Below are positions 29,989 to 40,821 of a stretch of 64,000 nt of DNA, one piece after another. Under the pieces are notes generated by a model. It was not told the DNA's origin. It saw nothing but the letters and a program-made list of their open reading frames with translations, and did not search any database. The stretch spans positions 62,001 through 126,000 of the forward strand of contig NC_015740.1 in the NCBI RefSeq assembly GCF_000219605.1, given 5' to 3'. How positions within the stretch are numbered: position 1 is the first letter of the stretch; each line of letters opens with the position of its first letter. The stretch comes from Stutzerimonas stutzeri. Lineage in GTDB: Bacteria > Pseudomonadota > Gammaproteobacteria > Pseudomonadales > Pseudomonadaceae. A program made the translations under genes and the position numbers.

Positions 29989-30927
29989 ATGTCCACGCTC
30001 ATCCAGCCCGATCGATTGCGCAACAGCCTGCCCGCCCTGAGCGAGGCCACCGAGGCTTCGGCCGAGGCGCTGCACTATCAGGCCTACTACGGGCTGGACC
30101 TGCCACACCGGGGCAAGGTGCAGCGGCGTCTCGGACGCTTTCGCGTGCACGACTACGATGTCGTCGCCCAGGCCTGGTGGCCCGAGCAGCCGCACGCCAG
30201 TCTGCTGGTTCTGCATGGGTATTACGATCACATGGGGCTGTACCGGCACGTGGTCGACTGGGGCCTGGAGATGGGTTTTGCGGTGCTCGCCTGCGACCTG
30301 CCCGGCCATGGACTGTCCAGCGGGCCGCGCGCCAGCATCAACGAATTCGATGAGTACCAGGCGGTGCTTTCCGGACTCTTCGAGCAGGCCCGTCGGCTCG
30401 ATCTGCCACGGCCTTGGCATCTGCTGGGCCAGAGCACCGGCGGCGCCATCGCGCTGGATCATCTGCTGCATCAGGAGCCGCTCGGCGACCTCGGGCGGAC
30501 CATCCTGCTGGCGCCGCTGGTTCGCCCGCGGGCCTGGCTGCGCTCGCGCATCAGCTACGAGCTGGTGCGGCGTTTCGTTCAGCAGATTCCGCGGACCTTC
30601 AGCGAGAACTCCAGCGACCCCGGCTTTCTCGAGTTCGTGCAGACCCAGGACCCGCTGCAGCCGGACATCCTGCCCACCGCCTGGGTCGGTGCGCTGTCGC
30701 GCTGGATTCCGCGCATCGAGCGGGCCGCGGACAGTGCTCAGGCTCCGCTGATCGTGCAGGGCGAGGCGGACATGACCGTGGATTGGCAGTACAACCTGCC
30801 GGTGCTGCAGCGCAAATTCGCCGGTGCCGAGGTGCTGCGTCTGCCGGAGGCACGGCACCACCTGGTGAACGAGCGCGAGGAGCTGCGCCGGGCCTACTTC
30901 GACTTTCTGCGCGAGCGCCTGAAATAG
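29989..30927 (+). CDS. alpha/beta hydrolase, lysophospholipase/monoacylglycerol-lipase-like
   Basis: 312 residues. The nucleophile is the Ser in LLGQSTGGAIA, following the expected strand; the oxyanion strand is LLVLHGYYDHMGLYRHV; CDLPGHGLSSGPRA is the familiar post-strand segment. A catalytic Asp in VQGEADMTVDW and His in PEARHHLVNERE complete the triad. This is the Hydrolase_4 type that acts on lipid esters, in the cytoplasm since no signal peptide is seen. The ATG at 29989 is preceded by GAAAG. Substrate is unknown. Confidence 0.85.
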   Translation: MSTLIQPDRLRNSLPALSEATEASAEALHYQAYYGLDLPHRGKVQRRLGRFRVHDYDVVAQAWWPEQPHASLLVLHGYYDHMGLYRHVVDWGLEMGFAVLACDLPGHGLSSGPRASINEFDEYQAVLSGLFEQARRLDLPRPWHLLGQSTGGAIALDHLLHQEPLGDLGRTILLAPLVRPRAWLRSRISYELVRRFVQQIPRTFSENSSDPGFLEFVQTQDPLQPDILPTAWVGALSRWIPRIERAADSAQAPLIVQGEADMTVDWQYNLPVLQRKFAGAEVLRLPEARHHLVNEREELRRAYFDFLRERLK

Positions 30928-30940
30928 TCCGACGCGGCGG

Positions 30941-31705
30941 TCAGATACCCTGCTGCGGCTCCAGCTCGGCGCCGCTCATGCCCACCGCCAGGCCCGCACG
31001 CAGGGCTTGCAGCGCGGCCTGGTAATAGGCCTTGCCATCCTCGGACTGGGCGAACTGTACGTACTCCTCCAGCTCGGGGTCGGACAGCTCGCGATAGATG
31101 TAGAGCAGGGTATTGTCCAGATCGGCCTCGATCTGCTGGATCATTCGCTGACGCTGGCTGCTCAGCAGGTTCTGCGCCTGATTGCCGCCCAACAGGCCGG
31201 GAATCATCTGGCTGAGACTGTCGGCGGCGACACCGGCCAGCGCCAGGCTGACTTCCGCACCCGCCTCGCTGGCCGGGATGGCCTGGGCCAGATGGCGAAT
31301 CAGCAGCTGCCGGTTGCTTTCGGCCGTCACCCGCGGCAGGCCGTCGGTATGGCGCGCCAGCTGTTCCCGGCGTGCGGCCAGCACCTCGGCCGAGACGATC
31401 TTGCGCCCCAGCGGGGACTGGAAGAATTCCAGCGCCGGCTGCGGGTCGGCCAGATGCTCGCGCAGCGCGCGCTGCGCCCGCTGGTCGATGGCATGGGAGG
31501 CGAAGCGGCGATTGCTGTTGGTCACCAGGGCCTGGAATACCGCCGGTGGCAGGGTGTCCTTGTAGCGCTGCTGCGCGGCAGTCAGGGCATCGGCGAAATT
31601 GGCCCGCTGTTCGGTCCAGCCGGCGGTTTCGTAGAGCTCTTCATAGGTGTCGGCGAAGCTGGCGAGGCTGAAGGTCAGCAGTACACAGGTCAAGAGGGCG
31701 CGCAT
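30941..31705 (-). CDS. exported DUF2059-like protein of unknown function
   Basis: 254 residues with a signal peptide (LLTCVLLTFSLASFA) and AGGAG before the ATG. The rest is predicted helical and rich in Gln, Ala and Leu. The C-terminal block DLDNTLLYIYRELSDPELEEYVQFAQSEDGKAYYQ resembles the DUF2059 repeat (short quotations: DPELEEYVQF, SEDGKAYY), and a similar block occurs earlier (LADPQPALEFFQSPLGRK), suggesting an internal duplication. A periplasmic location is likely. It converges with the hydrolase only 13 bp away, with no obvious terminator between. Confidence 0.7.
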   Translation of the reverse strand: MRALLTCVLLTFSLASFADTYEELYETAGWTEQRANFADALTAAQQRYKDTLPPAVFQALVTNSNRRFASHAIDQRAQRALREHLADPQPALEFFQSPLGRKIVSAEVLAARREQLARHTDGLPRVTAESNRQLLIRHLAQAIPASEAGAEVSLALAGVAADSLSQMIPGLLGGNQAQNLLSSQRQRMIQQIEADLDNTLLYIYRELSDPELEEYVQFAQSEDGKAYYQAALQALRAGLAVGMSGAELEPQQGI

Positions 31706-31860
31706 GGAAGCTCCTGTCTGGCGGGCGGTTCATTTTCCGTGCCCCGACGCGTGCTTGTCGAGGCGCGCGAGTTGCTGCTGCCATTTGGCGCAGCATCGCT
31801 GCTTGTGGCGGAGTCTCAACAGACCCTAGACTCGTTCGGTATCCCATCGGAGTCACTTCC

Positions 31861-32469
31861 TTGCAGTTCTCTTCGATCATCGACGACCTGGCCGAGCGCG
31901 GCTGGTCGCTGCAGAGTTCTTTCCTTCCCAGTGATGTGACCCACAAGCTGGCCGACGAGTGCCGCAAGCGCGAGGCTGAGGGCGCGCTGGCCCCCGCCGG
32001 CGTCGGCCGCGGCGAGGCCCAGGCGGTGCGCGAAGGCATTCGCAGCGACCATATCCAGTGGCTGGAACCCGGCCAGTCGCCGGTCTGCGACGACTATCTC
32101 GAAGTCATGGATGGTCTGCGCCGGCAGCTTAACCGCGAGCTGTTCCTCGGACTCGAGGAGTTCGAGTGCCACTTCGCCTTCTATCCGCCGGGTGCCTTCT
32201 ACCAGACCCATCTGGACCGTTTTCGCGATGACGACAGCCGCTCGGTGACCGCCGTGCTGTACCTGAATCCGGACTGGCAGCCCGCCCACGCCGGCGAACT
32301 GCGCATGCACATGCCGGACGGTTCGCAGCTGGACGTGCCGCCGCTGGCCGGCAATCTGGTGGTGTTCCTTTCCGGCGAGTTTCCCCACGAGGTGCTGGTC
32401 ACCCAGGCCGATCGCCTGTCACTGACCGGCTGGTTCCGTCGTCGCCCGGCCGACCCGCTGGCGGTCTGA
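31861..32469 (+). CDS. 2OG-Fe(II) oxygenase (prolyl-4-hydroxylase-like)
   Basis: 202 residues beginning at a TTG with GGAG eight bases upstream (31849-31852); no ATG fits the conserved N-terminus. The double-stranded beta-helix is evident: CHFAFYPPGAFYQTHLDRF carries the iron ligands His and Asp (HxD), the distal His is in SGEFPHEVL, and the Arg that holds 2-oxoglutarate is in RLSLTGWFRR. It hydroxylates an unknown substrate, perhaps a protein prolyl residue, using O2 and 2-oxoglutarate. It is monocistronic and faces the dct terminator. Confidence 0.87.
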   Translation: MQFSSIIDDLAERGWSLQSSFLPSDVTHKLADECRKREAEGALAPAGVGRGEAQAVREGIRSDHIQWLEPGQSPVCDDYLEVMDGLRRQLNRELFLGLEEFECHFAFYPPGAFYQTHLDRFRDDDSRSVTAVLYLNPDWQPAHAGELRMHMPDGSQLDVPPLAGNLVVFLSGEFPHEVLVTQADRLSLTGWFRRRPADPLAV

Positions 32470-32493
32470 ACCTCCGCCCGAGGTTCTCCCCGC

Positions 32494-32522
32494 GAAAAAA
32501 AGCCCGGCGCGAAGGCCGGGCT
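32494..32522 (-). terminator. intrinsic terminator of the dct operon
   Basis: Read leftwards: 8-bp stem AGCCCGGC / GCCGGGCT (32501-32508 with 32515-32522), six-base loop, followed by seven U residues (A run at 32494-32500). It lies 28 bp after the dctM stop. Confidence 0.88.
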
Positions 32523-32549
32523 GAAAAGCAGGAAGGATGTGCTGGCGGG

Positions 32550-33830
32550 CTACATGCCCAGCCAGTTCGGCAGGGCCAGGGAGATCGACGGCACGTAGGT
32601 GATGATCACCAGGAAGCTCAGCATCAGTGCCAGCCACGGCAGCACCGCGCGGATCACCTGGGTCACCGGCATGCCCGTCACCGCCGAGGCGACGAACAGG
32701 TTCAGCCCCACCGGTGGTGTGATCAATCCGATCTCCATGTTCACCACCATGATGATGCCCAGGTGGATCGGGTCGATGCCCAGCTGGACGGCGATCGGGA
32801 ACAGGATCGGTGCCAGGATCAGGATGATCGCCGACGGCTCCATGAAGGCTCCGGCGACCAGCAGCACGATGTTCACCACCAGCAGGAACATCCACGGCTG
32901 CAGCCCGGCTTCGATCACCCAGGCGGTGATCGCCTGCGGAATCTGCTCGGTGGTCAGTACGTGGGCGAAGAGCATGGCGTTGGCGATGATGAACATCAGC
33001 ATGATGCTCAGCTTGCCGGACTCCAGCAGCACTTTCGGGCAATCGCGCAGGGTGATGTCCTTGTAGACGAACAGCGCGACGAAGGCCGAATACACCGCCG
33101 CCACCGCCGCCGCTTCGGTCGGGGTGAACATGCCGGAGTAGATACCGCCGAGGATGATCACCATCAGCAGCAGGCCCCAGATCGCCTTGCGTGCGGCGCT
33201 CAGCCACTCGCGGAAGCTCGCCCGCGGCAGGGCCGGCAGGTTCTTCTTCACCGCGATGATGTAGATCGCCACCATCAGCGCCAGGCCGAGCATGATGCCC
33301 GGGACGACACCGGCCATGAACAGCTTGCCCACGGAGGTCTCGGTCGCGGCGGCGTAGACCACCATGACCACCGATGGCGGGATCAGGATGCCCAGGGTAC
33401 CGGCGTTACAGACGATGCCGGCGCCGAAGGCCTGCGGGTAACCGGAGCGCACCATGCCGGCGATGGCAATGGAGCCGACCGCAGCCACGGTGGCTGGCGA
33501 CGAACCGGACAGTGCGGCGAACAGCATGCACGCCAGCACCGCACCGATGGCCAGGCCGCCACGGATGTGGCCGACGCAGGCATTGGCGAAGTCGATCAAA
33601 CGACGGGCCACGCCGCCGGTGGTCATGAAGGCGCCGGCCAGCAGGAAGAAGGGAATGGCCAGCAGGGTGTAGTGCTCGGAGGTCTCGAACAGCTTGATCG
33701 CCAGCGAGCGCACCGAGTCCTGGCTGAAGATCATGATGGTCAGCGAGCCGGCCAGGCCCAGGGAAACGGCCACCGGCACACCGATGAACATCAGTGCGAA
33801 GAGGGCGACGAACAGGAACAGGATGGTCAT
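32550..33830 (-). CDS. dctM: TRAP transporter large permease, C4-dicarboxylate
   Basis: 426 residues of the DctM family, about 12 hydrophobic spans. Typical blocks: VPVAVSLGLAGSLTI, LLAIPFFLLAGAFMTTGGVA, ALSGSSPATVAAVGSIAI, GTLGILIPPSVVMVVYA, LITPPVGLNLFVASAV. It forms the sodium-coupled membrane channel that takes succinate, fumarate or malate from DctP. Start overlaps the dctQ stop (ATGA), the standard arrangement for the two membrane subunits. Confidence 0.96.
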   Translation of the reverse strand: MTILFLFVALFALMFIGVPVAVSLGLAGSLTIMIFSQDSVRSLAIKLFETSEHYTLLAIPFFLLAGAFMTTGGVARRLIDFANACVGHIRGGLAIGAVLACMLFAALSGSSPATVAAVGSIAIAGMVRSGYPQAFGAGIVCNAGTLGILIPPSVVMVVYAAATETSVGKLFMAGVVPGIMLGLALMVAIYIIAVKKNLPALPRASFREWLSAARKAIWGLLLMVIILGGIYSGMFTPTEAAAVAAVYSAFVALFVYKDITLRDCPKVLLESGKLSIMLMFIIANAMLFAHVLTTEQIPQAITAWVIEAGLQPWMFLLVVNIVLLVAGAFMEPSAIILILAPILFPIAVQLGIDPIHLGIIMVVNMEIGLITPPVGLNLFVASAVTGMPVTQVIRAVLPWLALMLSFLVIITYVPSISLALPNWLGM

Positions 33831-34456
33831 TGCTTGGGCTCCTCTTCGCCGTGCTTGAGCGCATCGGCCGCTTCATCGGCGAGGCCGAGGCCGGTCTGCT
33901 CGTTGCGCAGGATACGTACGAAGATTTCGGCGAAACGGATGAACACCATGGCGAAGCCGAACGGCACGATCATGCCGATGTGCCACTGCTTGATGCCGAT
34001 ATGGCCCAGGTCTTCGGCGCCGATGTTGGCGATGAACAGGGTCTGGATCCACTCGAAGCTGGCCACGGTCAGCAGGCCGGCGTAACCGAGGCAGAACAGG
34101 CAGGCGATGATGCCGATGACACGCTGGATATGCCGCGGTGCCAGTTTGACCAGCGCATCGACGCCGATGTGGCCGGCGGTGCGCACGCCGTAGGCGAGGC
34201 CGGAGAAGATCAGCCAGGCGAACAGCGCCTTGGTCAGCGCGGTGCTCCAGGTCATGGACTGGGCCAGGCCGATGATGAAATCACCGATGGCGAACCAGAA
34301 GTCGGCGCTTCCCTCGAAGCGGTCGCCCAGGTCGTAGAAAAGTGTGTAGAGGTTGTTGAGGATCACGTAAACGAAGGTCACCAGTGTCATGGCGGCCAAC
34401 AGAAAGGCGATGAAACCTTCCTCGAAGTGGTCCCAGACGCGCCAGAGGGCGTTCAT
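33827..34456 (-). CDS. dctQ: TRAP transporter small permease
   Basis: 209 residues from the ATG at 34456, chosen because GGGAG lies nine bases upstream and the family starts MNALWR; the frame extends to 34501. Four membrane spans are visible, beginning FIAFLLAAMTLVTFVYVILNNLY. SGLAYGVRTAGHIGVDALV is the conserved cytoplasmic segment. It is longer than many DctQ proteins because of the insert DLGDRFEGSADFWFAIGDF after the first helix, as in Pseudomonas DctQ. It assembles with DctM. Confidence 0.93.
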   Translation of the reverse strand: MNALWRVWDHFEEGFIAFLLAAMTLVTFVYVILNNLYTLFYDLGDRFEGSADFWFAIGDFIIGLAQSMTWSTALTKALFAWLIFSGLAYGVRTAGHIGVDALVKLAPRHIQRVIGIIACLFCLGYAGLLTVASFEWIQTLFIANIGAEDLGHIGIKQWHIGMIVPFGFAMVFIRFAEIFVRILRNEQTGLGLADEAADALKHGEEEPKQ

Positions 34457-34687
34457 GGATGACATCTCCCGATGGACTGCTTGTTGTATCGAAGGCAGCA
34501 CGGAGGTGCGCCGTGAACCAGCCAGGGCAGGCTGGGGGACAGAGCAATGAAAAACTCTTGTTGTAACTGTCGAAGCGGCGCGGCCCGGGATCGCCTCGGC
34601 ATGGCCTTCCTGCCCTTGGTGCGGGCCTGGTCTTCGCTAGCGGCTTTGTTTTTTCACTGAGCTGTCGGGTATCGCTGGGTGGTACAG

Positions 34688-34714
34688 CCGAGGAGCGGGG
34701 TGGCCGCCCCTCGG
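34688..34714 (-). promoter_or_regulatory. hairpin between dctP and dctQM
   Basis: CCGAGG pairs with CCTCGG and an inner CGG with CCG, just after the dctP stop, with no T tract. dctP and dctQ are separated by 265 bp. Such a hairpin commonly keeps binding-protein mRNA more abundant than permease mRNA; this role is inferred. Confidence 0.45.
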
Positions 34715-34721
34715 CAAAGGC

Positions 34722-36062
<1,341 letters not shown>

Positions 36063-37457
36063 CTAGTCGTTTTCGTCGGGCGAGCTTCCGCCAGCATCGG
36101 TAAAGCTCAGGCCATGCTTGCGCAGCTTGTCATGCAGTGTCTTGCGCGGCAGGCCGAGGGCTTCGGCAACGCTGCGCAGCGATCCGTGGGGACGGTTCAG
36201 TTCAGCGGCGATCAGCGCGCGCTCGAAGGCTTCGACCTGCTCGCCCAGGCTGCCGCCGCCGGCCAGGCTGGCGCTCGGCTCGCTGCCTGGCCGCTCCAGG
36301 CCCAGGCCGAGCCCGAGGGCGAAGCGCTCCGCGGTGTTCTGCAGCTCGCGCACGTTGCCCGGCCAGGTGTGCTGCAGCAGCGTGGCACGCTGCTCGGGCT
36401 GCAGTTCGCGAACCGGCAGGCCGTGGCGCTGGGCGGCGGCCTCGGCGAAGTGCTGAAACAGCAGAAGGATGTCCTCGCTGCGTTCACGCAGCGAAGGAAT
36501 GCGCAAGGGTGCGACGTTTAGCCGGTAATAGAGGTCGGCGCGGAAGCGGCCCTGGTCGGCGGCGACACGCAGGTCTTCCTTGGTTGCGGCGATGACACGG
36601 ATATCCAGGGCGATCGACTGGTTGCCGCCGAGGCGTTCGACCACGCGCTCCTGCAGCAGGCGCAGCAGCTTGACCTGCACATCCAGGCTCATGCTCTCGA
36701 TCTCGTCGAGGAACAGGGTGCCGCCGTTGGCGAACTCGAACTTGCCGATCCGGCGTTTCTGCGCGCCGGTGAACGCGCCGGGCTCGTGGCCGAACAGCTC
36801 GCTCTCCACCACCGACTCGGCCAGGGCACCGGCGTTGATGGCCACGAACGGGCCGTTGCGGCGGTTCGACAGGTCGTGCAGTGCGCGCGCCACCACCTCC
36901 TTGCCGGCCCCGGTCTCGCCAAGAATCAGCACGTCGGCCTGGGTTCCGGCCAATGCGCCGATCTGCTCGCGCAGGCGCAGCATCGCCCGGGACTGGCCGA
37001 GCAGGCGTGCCGACAGCTGCTGGCGGTCGGCCAGGGCCAGGCGCAGCGAGCGGTTGTCCAGCACCAGCTGGCGCAGCGCCAGGGCACGCCGCACGCTGTC
37101 CAGCAGCGCCTCGCTGGGGAAGGGCTTTTCCAGGAAATCGTAGGCACCGGCGCGCATGGCCTGCACCGCCAGCTGGATGTCGCCGTGACCGGTGATGAGG
37201 ATCACCGGCAGCTCGCTGTCGCGTGCCCGTAACTGTTGCAGCAGCTCCAGTCCGTCGATGCCAGGCATGCGGATGTCGCTGACCACCACCCCCTGCCAGT
37301 CCGCCGGCAGGCGTGCGGCCAGGTCGCGGGCGTCGCCCAGGCTGGCCACCTTGAGCCCGGCCAGGTCGAGGGTCTGGCTCAGTGCCTGGCGCAGATGCGG
37401 ATCGTCGTCGATCAGCACCACCTGGGCCTGGGTACTGATCGGGGTGTCGCTGCTCAT
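36063..37457 (-). CDS. dctD: sigma-54-dependent response regulator of C4-dicarboxylate transport
   Basis: 464 residues. Receiver domain (1-120) with acceptor Asp in VVVSDIRMPGIDG and Lys in FLEKPFPSE. AAA+ domain (about 145-380) with Walker A GETGAGKEV, the sigma-54 contact loop GAFTGAQKRR, and Walker B GGTLFLDEIESM. The Fis-type helix-turn-helix at the C-terminus reads GSLRSVAEALGLPRKTLHDKL. When phosphorylated by DctB it should activate the dctP promoter. Starts inside the dctB stop (ATGA overlap). Confidence 0.95.
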   Translation of the reverse strand: MSSDTPISTQAQVVLIDDDPHLRQALSQTLDLAGLKVASLGDARDLAARLPADWQGVVVSDIRMPGIDGLELLQQLRARDSELPVILITGHGDIQLAVQAMRAGAYDFLEKPFPSEALLDSVRRALALRQLVLDNRSLRLALADRQQLSARLLGQSRAMLRLREQIGALAGTQADVLILGETGAGKEVVARALHDLSNRRNGPFVAINAGALAESVVESELFGHEPGAFTGAQKRRIGKFEFANGGTLFLDEIESMSLDVQVKLLRLLQERVVERLGGNQSIALDIRVIAATKEDLRVAADQGRFRADLYYRLNVAPLRIPSLRERSEDILLLFQHFAEAAAQRHGLPVRELQPEQRATLLQHTWPGNVRELQNTAERFALGLGLGLERPGSEPSASLAGGGSLGEQVEAFERALIAAELNRPHGSLRSVAEALGLPRKTLHDKLRKHGLSFTDAGGSSPDEND

Positions 37458-39259
37458 TGGAAATGGTCCTCGGTGGGAAAGGCCACGCCGGGTTCGGCGC
37501 TGCGCAGGAACAGACCGAGCTGGGCGCCGCCTTCGGCATGATTGCTCATGCGCAGCTCGCCGCCCAGGGCGCGGGTGAGGGTATCGCAGATCGCCAGGCC
37601 GAGGCCCAAGCCCTGGGTGCTGGTCTTGGTGGTGAAGAAGGGTTCGCGGGCGCGCTGCAGCGCCTCGGCGGAGAAGCCCGGGCCGTTGTCGCGCAGGGTC
37701 AGCAGCACGCCGTCACCCTCCAGCTCGGCGCGCAGCCAGATGCGTCGCGGCTGGGGCCGTTCTCCGAGGGCGTCGAGAGCGTTGGCCAGGAGATTGGCGA
37801 GGATCTGCCGCAGCCGCGTTTCGCCAGCCTGCACCCACAGCGCCGCCTCCGGCAGGTCGCGGATCAGCTCGACGCCCATGGCCTGGCGGCGCTTGGCCAG
37901 CAGTGCCAGCGCATCGTCCAGCGCCGGCTGCAGCGCGACCCGTTCCGGTGCGTGCTGATCGCGACGGGCGAAGGCGCGCAGGTGGGCGATGATCGAGGCC
38001 ATGCGCGCGGTCAGCTCGCTGATCAGCCGCAGGTTGTCGCGCGCCTCGTCGACACGCTCATGGTCGAGCAGTACGCGGGCGTTGTCGGCATAGCTGCGGA
38101 TCGCTGCCAGCGGCTGGTTGAGTTCGTGACTGATGCTCGCCGACATCGTGCCCAGCGCCGATAGCTTGCCGGCCTGCAGCAGTTCGTCCTGGGCGCGCAC
38201 CAGCTCCTGCTGGGCCTGTTCGCGCTCGAGCACCTCGACCTTGAGCCGGCTGTTCAGCGCCTCCAGGTCGCGGGTGCGCTCGAGCACGCGCTGCTCCAGC
38301 TGTTGGCGTGCCTGGCTGTCCAGCGCCAGCCGTTCGAGGAAATGTCGGCGACGCTGCATCAGCAGGCCGAGCCAGAGCAGCAGCGCCAGCAGGGTGGCGG
38401 CGCCGATCGCGACCACGGTGCGCACCGGGCGCTCGACCAGGCTGACCGGCGCGAGGATGCGCACCGTCCAGCCGGTCTCCTTCAGCTCGCGGCTCTGGAT
38501 CAGCCAGGCGTCGATGTTCAGCGTCAGGTCCTGCGGGTAGAGCGTCGGGTAGGGCTGATCGAAGGCGATCTGCTCGCGCTCGTCCACGCCCAGCCCGCGG
38601 GTGGCGCGGAAACGCCAGTCGGGCCGCGAGGTGAGGATCACCACGCCGAAATTGTCGGTCACCAGCAGCTGCTCCGGGGTGCTGCCCCACAGCGTCTCGG
38701 TGTGATCGAGATCGACCTTGACCACCAGCACGCCGAGCACCTGGTCGCCGTCGCGCACCGCCGCGCCGAAGTAATAGCCGCGCTTGCCGGAGGTGGTGCC
38801 GAGGCCGAAGAAGCGCCCAAGACGTCCTTCCATGGCCTGGCGGAAGTAGGGGCGGAAGGCGAAGTTGCGATCGACGAAGCTGTCTTCCTCGTCCCAGTTA
38901 GAAGCGGCCAGGGTGTTGCCGTCGGTCGCCATCAGGTAGATCACGTCGGCGCCGGTCTGGTTGCGCAGGCGCTTGAGCAGCCGGTTGGCGTTGTCGCGGA
39001 CCTGGGGCGAGTCCTGCTGCAGCACGGCGCGCAGGGCGGGCAGGTCACCGAGGATGCGCGGCAGCACCTCGTAGCGGTTGAGCGTGCCGAGCAGGTTGGC
39101 GACGTACAGGTCCAGGGTCTGACGGTTCTGTTCGGTCAGCTCGTTGCGGTAGTAACGCTCGGCGAGCTGCTGCAGCGGCCAGAGCAATGGCGCCAGCAAC
39201 AGGGCCAGCAGGGCGAGATTGCGCCAGCGGGGGCGGCGGGGAGCGAGAAGTGCGGTCAT
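37454..39259 (-). CDS. dctB: C4-dicarboxylate sensor histidine kinase
   Basis: 601 residues. An N-terminal helix (LALLALLLAPLLWPLQQLA) and a second near residue 285 (TVVAIGAATLLALLLWLGLLM) enclose a periplasmic double-PDC sensor (YFRQAMEGRLGRFFGLGTTSGKRGYYFGA, quoted in part: GRFFGLGTTSGKRGYYFG). A coiled coil leads to HisKA (TMSASISHELNQPLAAIRSYA) and HATPase (NLLANALDAL, DNGPGFS, GLGLGLAI). It senses external dicarboxylates and phosphorylates DctD. The SHELNQPL form of the H box is typical of DctB/NtrB-like kinases. Confidence 0.95.
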   Translation of the reverse strand: MTALLAPRRPRWRNLALLALLLAPLLWPLQQLAERYYRNELTEQNRQTLDLYVANLLGTLNRYEVLPRILGDLPALRAVLQQDSPQVRDNANRLLKRLRNQTGADVIYLMATDGNTLAASNWDEEDSFVDRNFAFRPYFRQAMEGRLGRFFGLGTTSGKRGYYFGAAVRDGDQVLGVLVVKVDLDHTETLWGSTPEQLLVTDNFGVVILTSRPDWRFRATRGLGVDEREQIAFDQPYPTLYPQDLTLNIDAWLIQSRELKETGWTVRILAPVSLVERPVRTVVAIGAATLLALLLWLGLLMQRRRHFLERLALDSQARQQLEQRVLERTRDLEALNSRLKVEVLEREQAQQELVRAQDELLQAGKLSALGTMSASISHELNQPLAAIRSYADNARVLLDHERVDEARDNLRLISELTARMASIIAHLRAFARRDQHAPERVALQPALDDALALLAKRRQAMGVELIRDLPEAALWVQAGETRLRQILANLLANALDALGERPQPRRIWLRAELEGDGVLLTLRDNGPGFSAEALQRAREPFFTTKTSTQGLGLGLAICDTLTRALGGELRMSNHAEGGAQLGLFLRSAEPGVAFPTEDHFQ

Positions 39260-39364
39260 GCATGAGGCGCCTGGATGTCGGGCGCATTATGCACGCTGCG
39301 CGAGCCGACGTTCAGCGTCGCGGCTCGTGGCAACCCGATGGAGCGAGCTGCAGGCGCAGTTGGC

Positions 39365-40279
39365 TCAGCGGCCGACGGCGACCGGCTGGCGCGCGTTGTC
39401 GGCTTCGAGGTCGCGGGCCCGGGTGCAGCACTCGTGCAGGGCGGTTTCCCAGTCCGGCAGCTGGACGCCCCAGTCCTGCTGCAGCCGTGCGCAGTTGAGC
39501 CGCGAATTCAGCGGCCGCTGCGCCGCGGTCGGGTAGTCCTTGGACAGGATCGGGGTGATCTCGGCACGCAGGCGTCCTTCCTGGCGCAACCGTTCGGCGA
39601 TGCTGCAGGCAAAGCCGTACCAGGAGGTCTCGCCGCTGGCGGTGAGGTGATACAGCCCGCTCGGCCCGGCCTGCCCGGCGTTGCGCTTGCGCACCAGTTC
39701 GGCGGTGACGCGGGCGATGGTCGCGGCCCAGGTCGGCGCACCGACCTCGTCGCTGACCACCGACAGCGCATCGCGCTCCTGCAGCAGGCGCTGCATGGTC
39801 AGCAGGAAGTTCTTGCCATGTTGCGAGTAGACCCAGCTGGTGCGCAGGATCAGGTGTTCGCCGCCGACGGCCTGGATCGCCTGCTCGCCGGCCAGCTTGC
39901 TGGCGCCATAGACGCCCAGCGGGTTCGGCGTGTCGTGCTCGTCGTAGGGTTCGGTCTTGCGGCCGTCGAACACGTAGTCGGTGGAATAATGGATCAGCGG
40001 CACGCCGAGGCGCGCGGCTTCTTCGGCGAGCACCTGCGGGCCGCGGGCATTGACCGCGAAGGCCTGCTCGCGGTGGGTTTCCGCCGGGTCGACGGCGGTA
40101 TAGGCCGCCGCGTTGATGATCAGGTCCGGCCGCAACAGGCGCACCTGCTCGCGAATCTGCTCAGGTACGGCGAGGTCCAGCGCATTGTGCCCGAGGGCGA
40201 GCAGCTTGCCGGTACCCGCCAACTCCGACTGCAGCTCGCGGGCCAGCTGGCCGGTGCTGCCGGTGATCAGGATTTTCAT
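39365..40279 (-). CDS. rfbD: dTDP-4-dehydrorhamnose reductase
   Basis: 304 residues from the ATG at 40279, which overlaps the rfbC stop (ATGA); the frame extends to 40384 as a shadow over rfbC. Nucleotide-binding loop ITGSTGQLARELQ, NAAAYTAVDPAE, STDYVFDG, and the catalytic Tyr-Lys in VYGASKLAGEQ identify the extended short-chain reductase. It makes dTDP-L-rhamnose, the sugar donor for O antigen and other rhamnose polymers. Last gene of rfbBACD. Confidence 0.95.
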   Translation of the reverse strand: MKILITGSTGQLARELQSELAGTGKLLALGHNALDLAVPEQIREQVRLLRPDLIINAAAYTAVDPAETHREQAFAVNARGPQVLAEEAARLGVPLIHYSTDYVFDGRKTEPYDEHDTPNPLGVYGASKLAGEQAIQAVGGEHLILRTSWVYSQHGKNFLLTMQRLLQERDALSVVSDEVGAPTWAATIARVTAELVRKRNAGQAGPSGLYHLTASGETSWYGFACSIAERLRQEGRLRAEITPILSKDYPTAAQRPLNSRLNCARLQQDWGVQLPDWETALHECCTRARDLEADNARQPVAVGR

Positions 40280-40821
40280 GGAAACAGCTCCGCGTCGCGC
40301 AGCAGCTTGCCGGCCTGGTCCTTGGCGGACAGTTGTGGCGCCTCGTCGAACGGCCATTGGATGCCGAGCTCGGGGTCGTTCCACAGCAGGCTGCGCTCAT
40401 GCTCAGGCGCGTAGTAGTCGGTGGTCTTGTAGAGGAACTCGGCGCTTCCGCTGAGCACCACGAAGCCGTGTGCGAAGCCTTCGGGTATCCACAGCTGGCG
40501 CTGGTTCTGCGCGCTCAGGTGGGTGCCGAACCAGCGGCCGAAGCTCGGCGAACTCTTGCGCAGGTCGACGGCGACATCAAACACCTCGCCGGCCACTACC
40601 CGCACCAGTTTTCCCTGCGGCTGCTGGATCTGGTAGTGCAGCCCGCGCAGCACGCCGCGTTGGGACTTGGAGTGGTTGTCCTGGACGAACTGACGCTTGA
40701 GCCCCGTGGCCGCTTCGAAAGCGGCCGCGTTGAAGCTCTCGTAGAAGAAACCGCGTTCGTCGCCGAAGACCTTGGGCTCGATGATCAGTACGTCGGGAAT
40801 GCTGGTTTCGACGACCTTCAT
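40276..40821 (-). CDS. rfbC: dTDP-4-dehydrorhamnose 3,5-epimerase
   Basis: 181 residues, cupin-type epimerase: [18 protein letters not shown] at the N-terminus, [20 protein letters not shown] with the catalytic His, [26 protein letters not shown], and [13 protein letters not shown] at the end. It acts on dTDP-4-keto-6-deoxyglucose before RfbD. Its ends overlap rfbA and rfbD by four bases each. Confidence 0.96.
   Translation of the reverse strand: MKVVETSIPDVLIIEPKVFGDERGFFYESFNAAAFEAATGLKRQFVQDNHSKSQRGVLRGLHYQIQQPQGKLVRVVAGEVFDVAVDLRKSSPSFGRWFGTHLSAQNQRQLWIPEGFAHGFVVLSGSAEFLYKTTDYYAPEHERSLLWNDPELGIQWPFDEAPQLSAKDQAGKLLRDAELFP

Noticed and set aside
32763..34085. 440-codon plus-strand frame
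   Set aside because: Antisense to dctM/dctQ, rich in His, Asp and Gln repeats typical of shadow frames.
39301..39327. Hairpin between dctB and rfbD as a terminator
   Set aside because: CGAGCC/GGCTCG stem has a bulge and no T tract on either strand; too weak to call.
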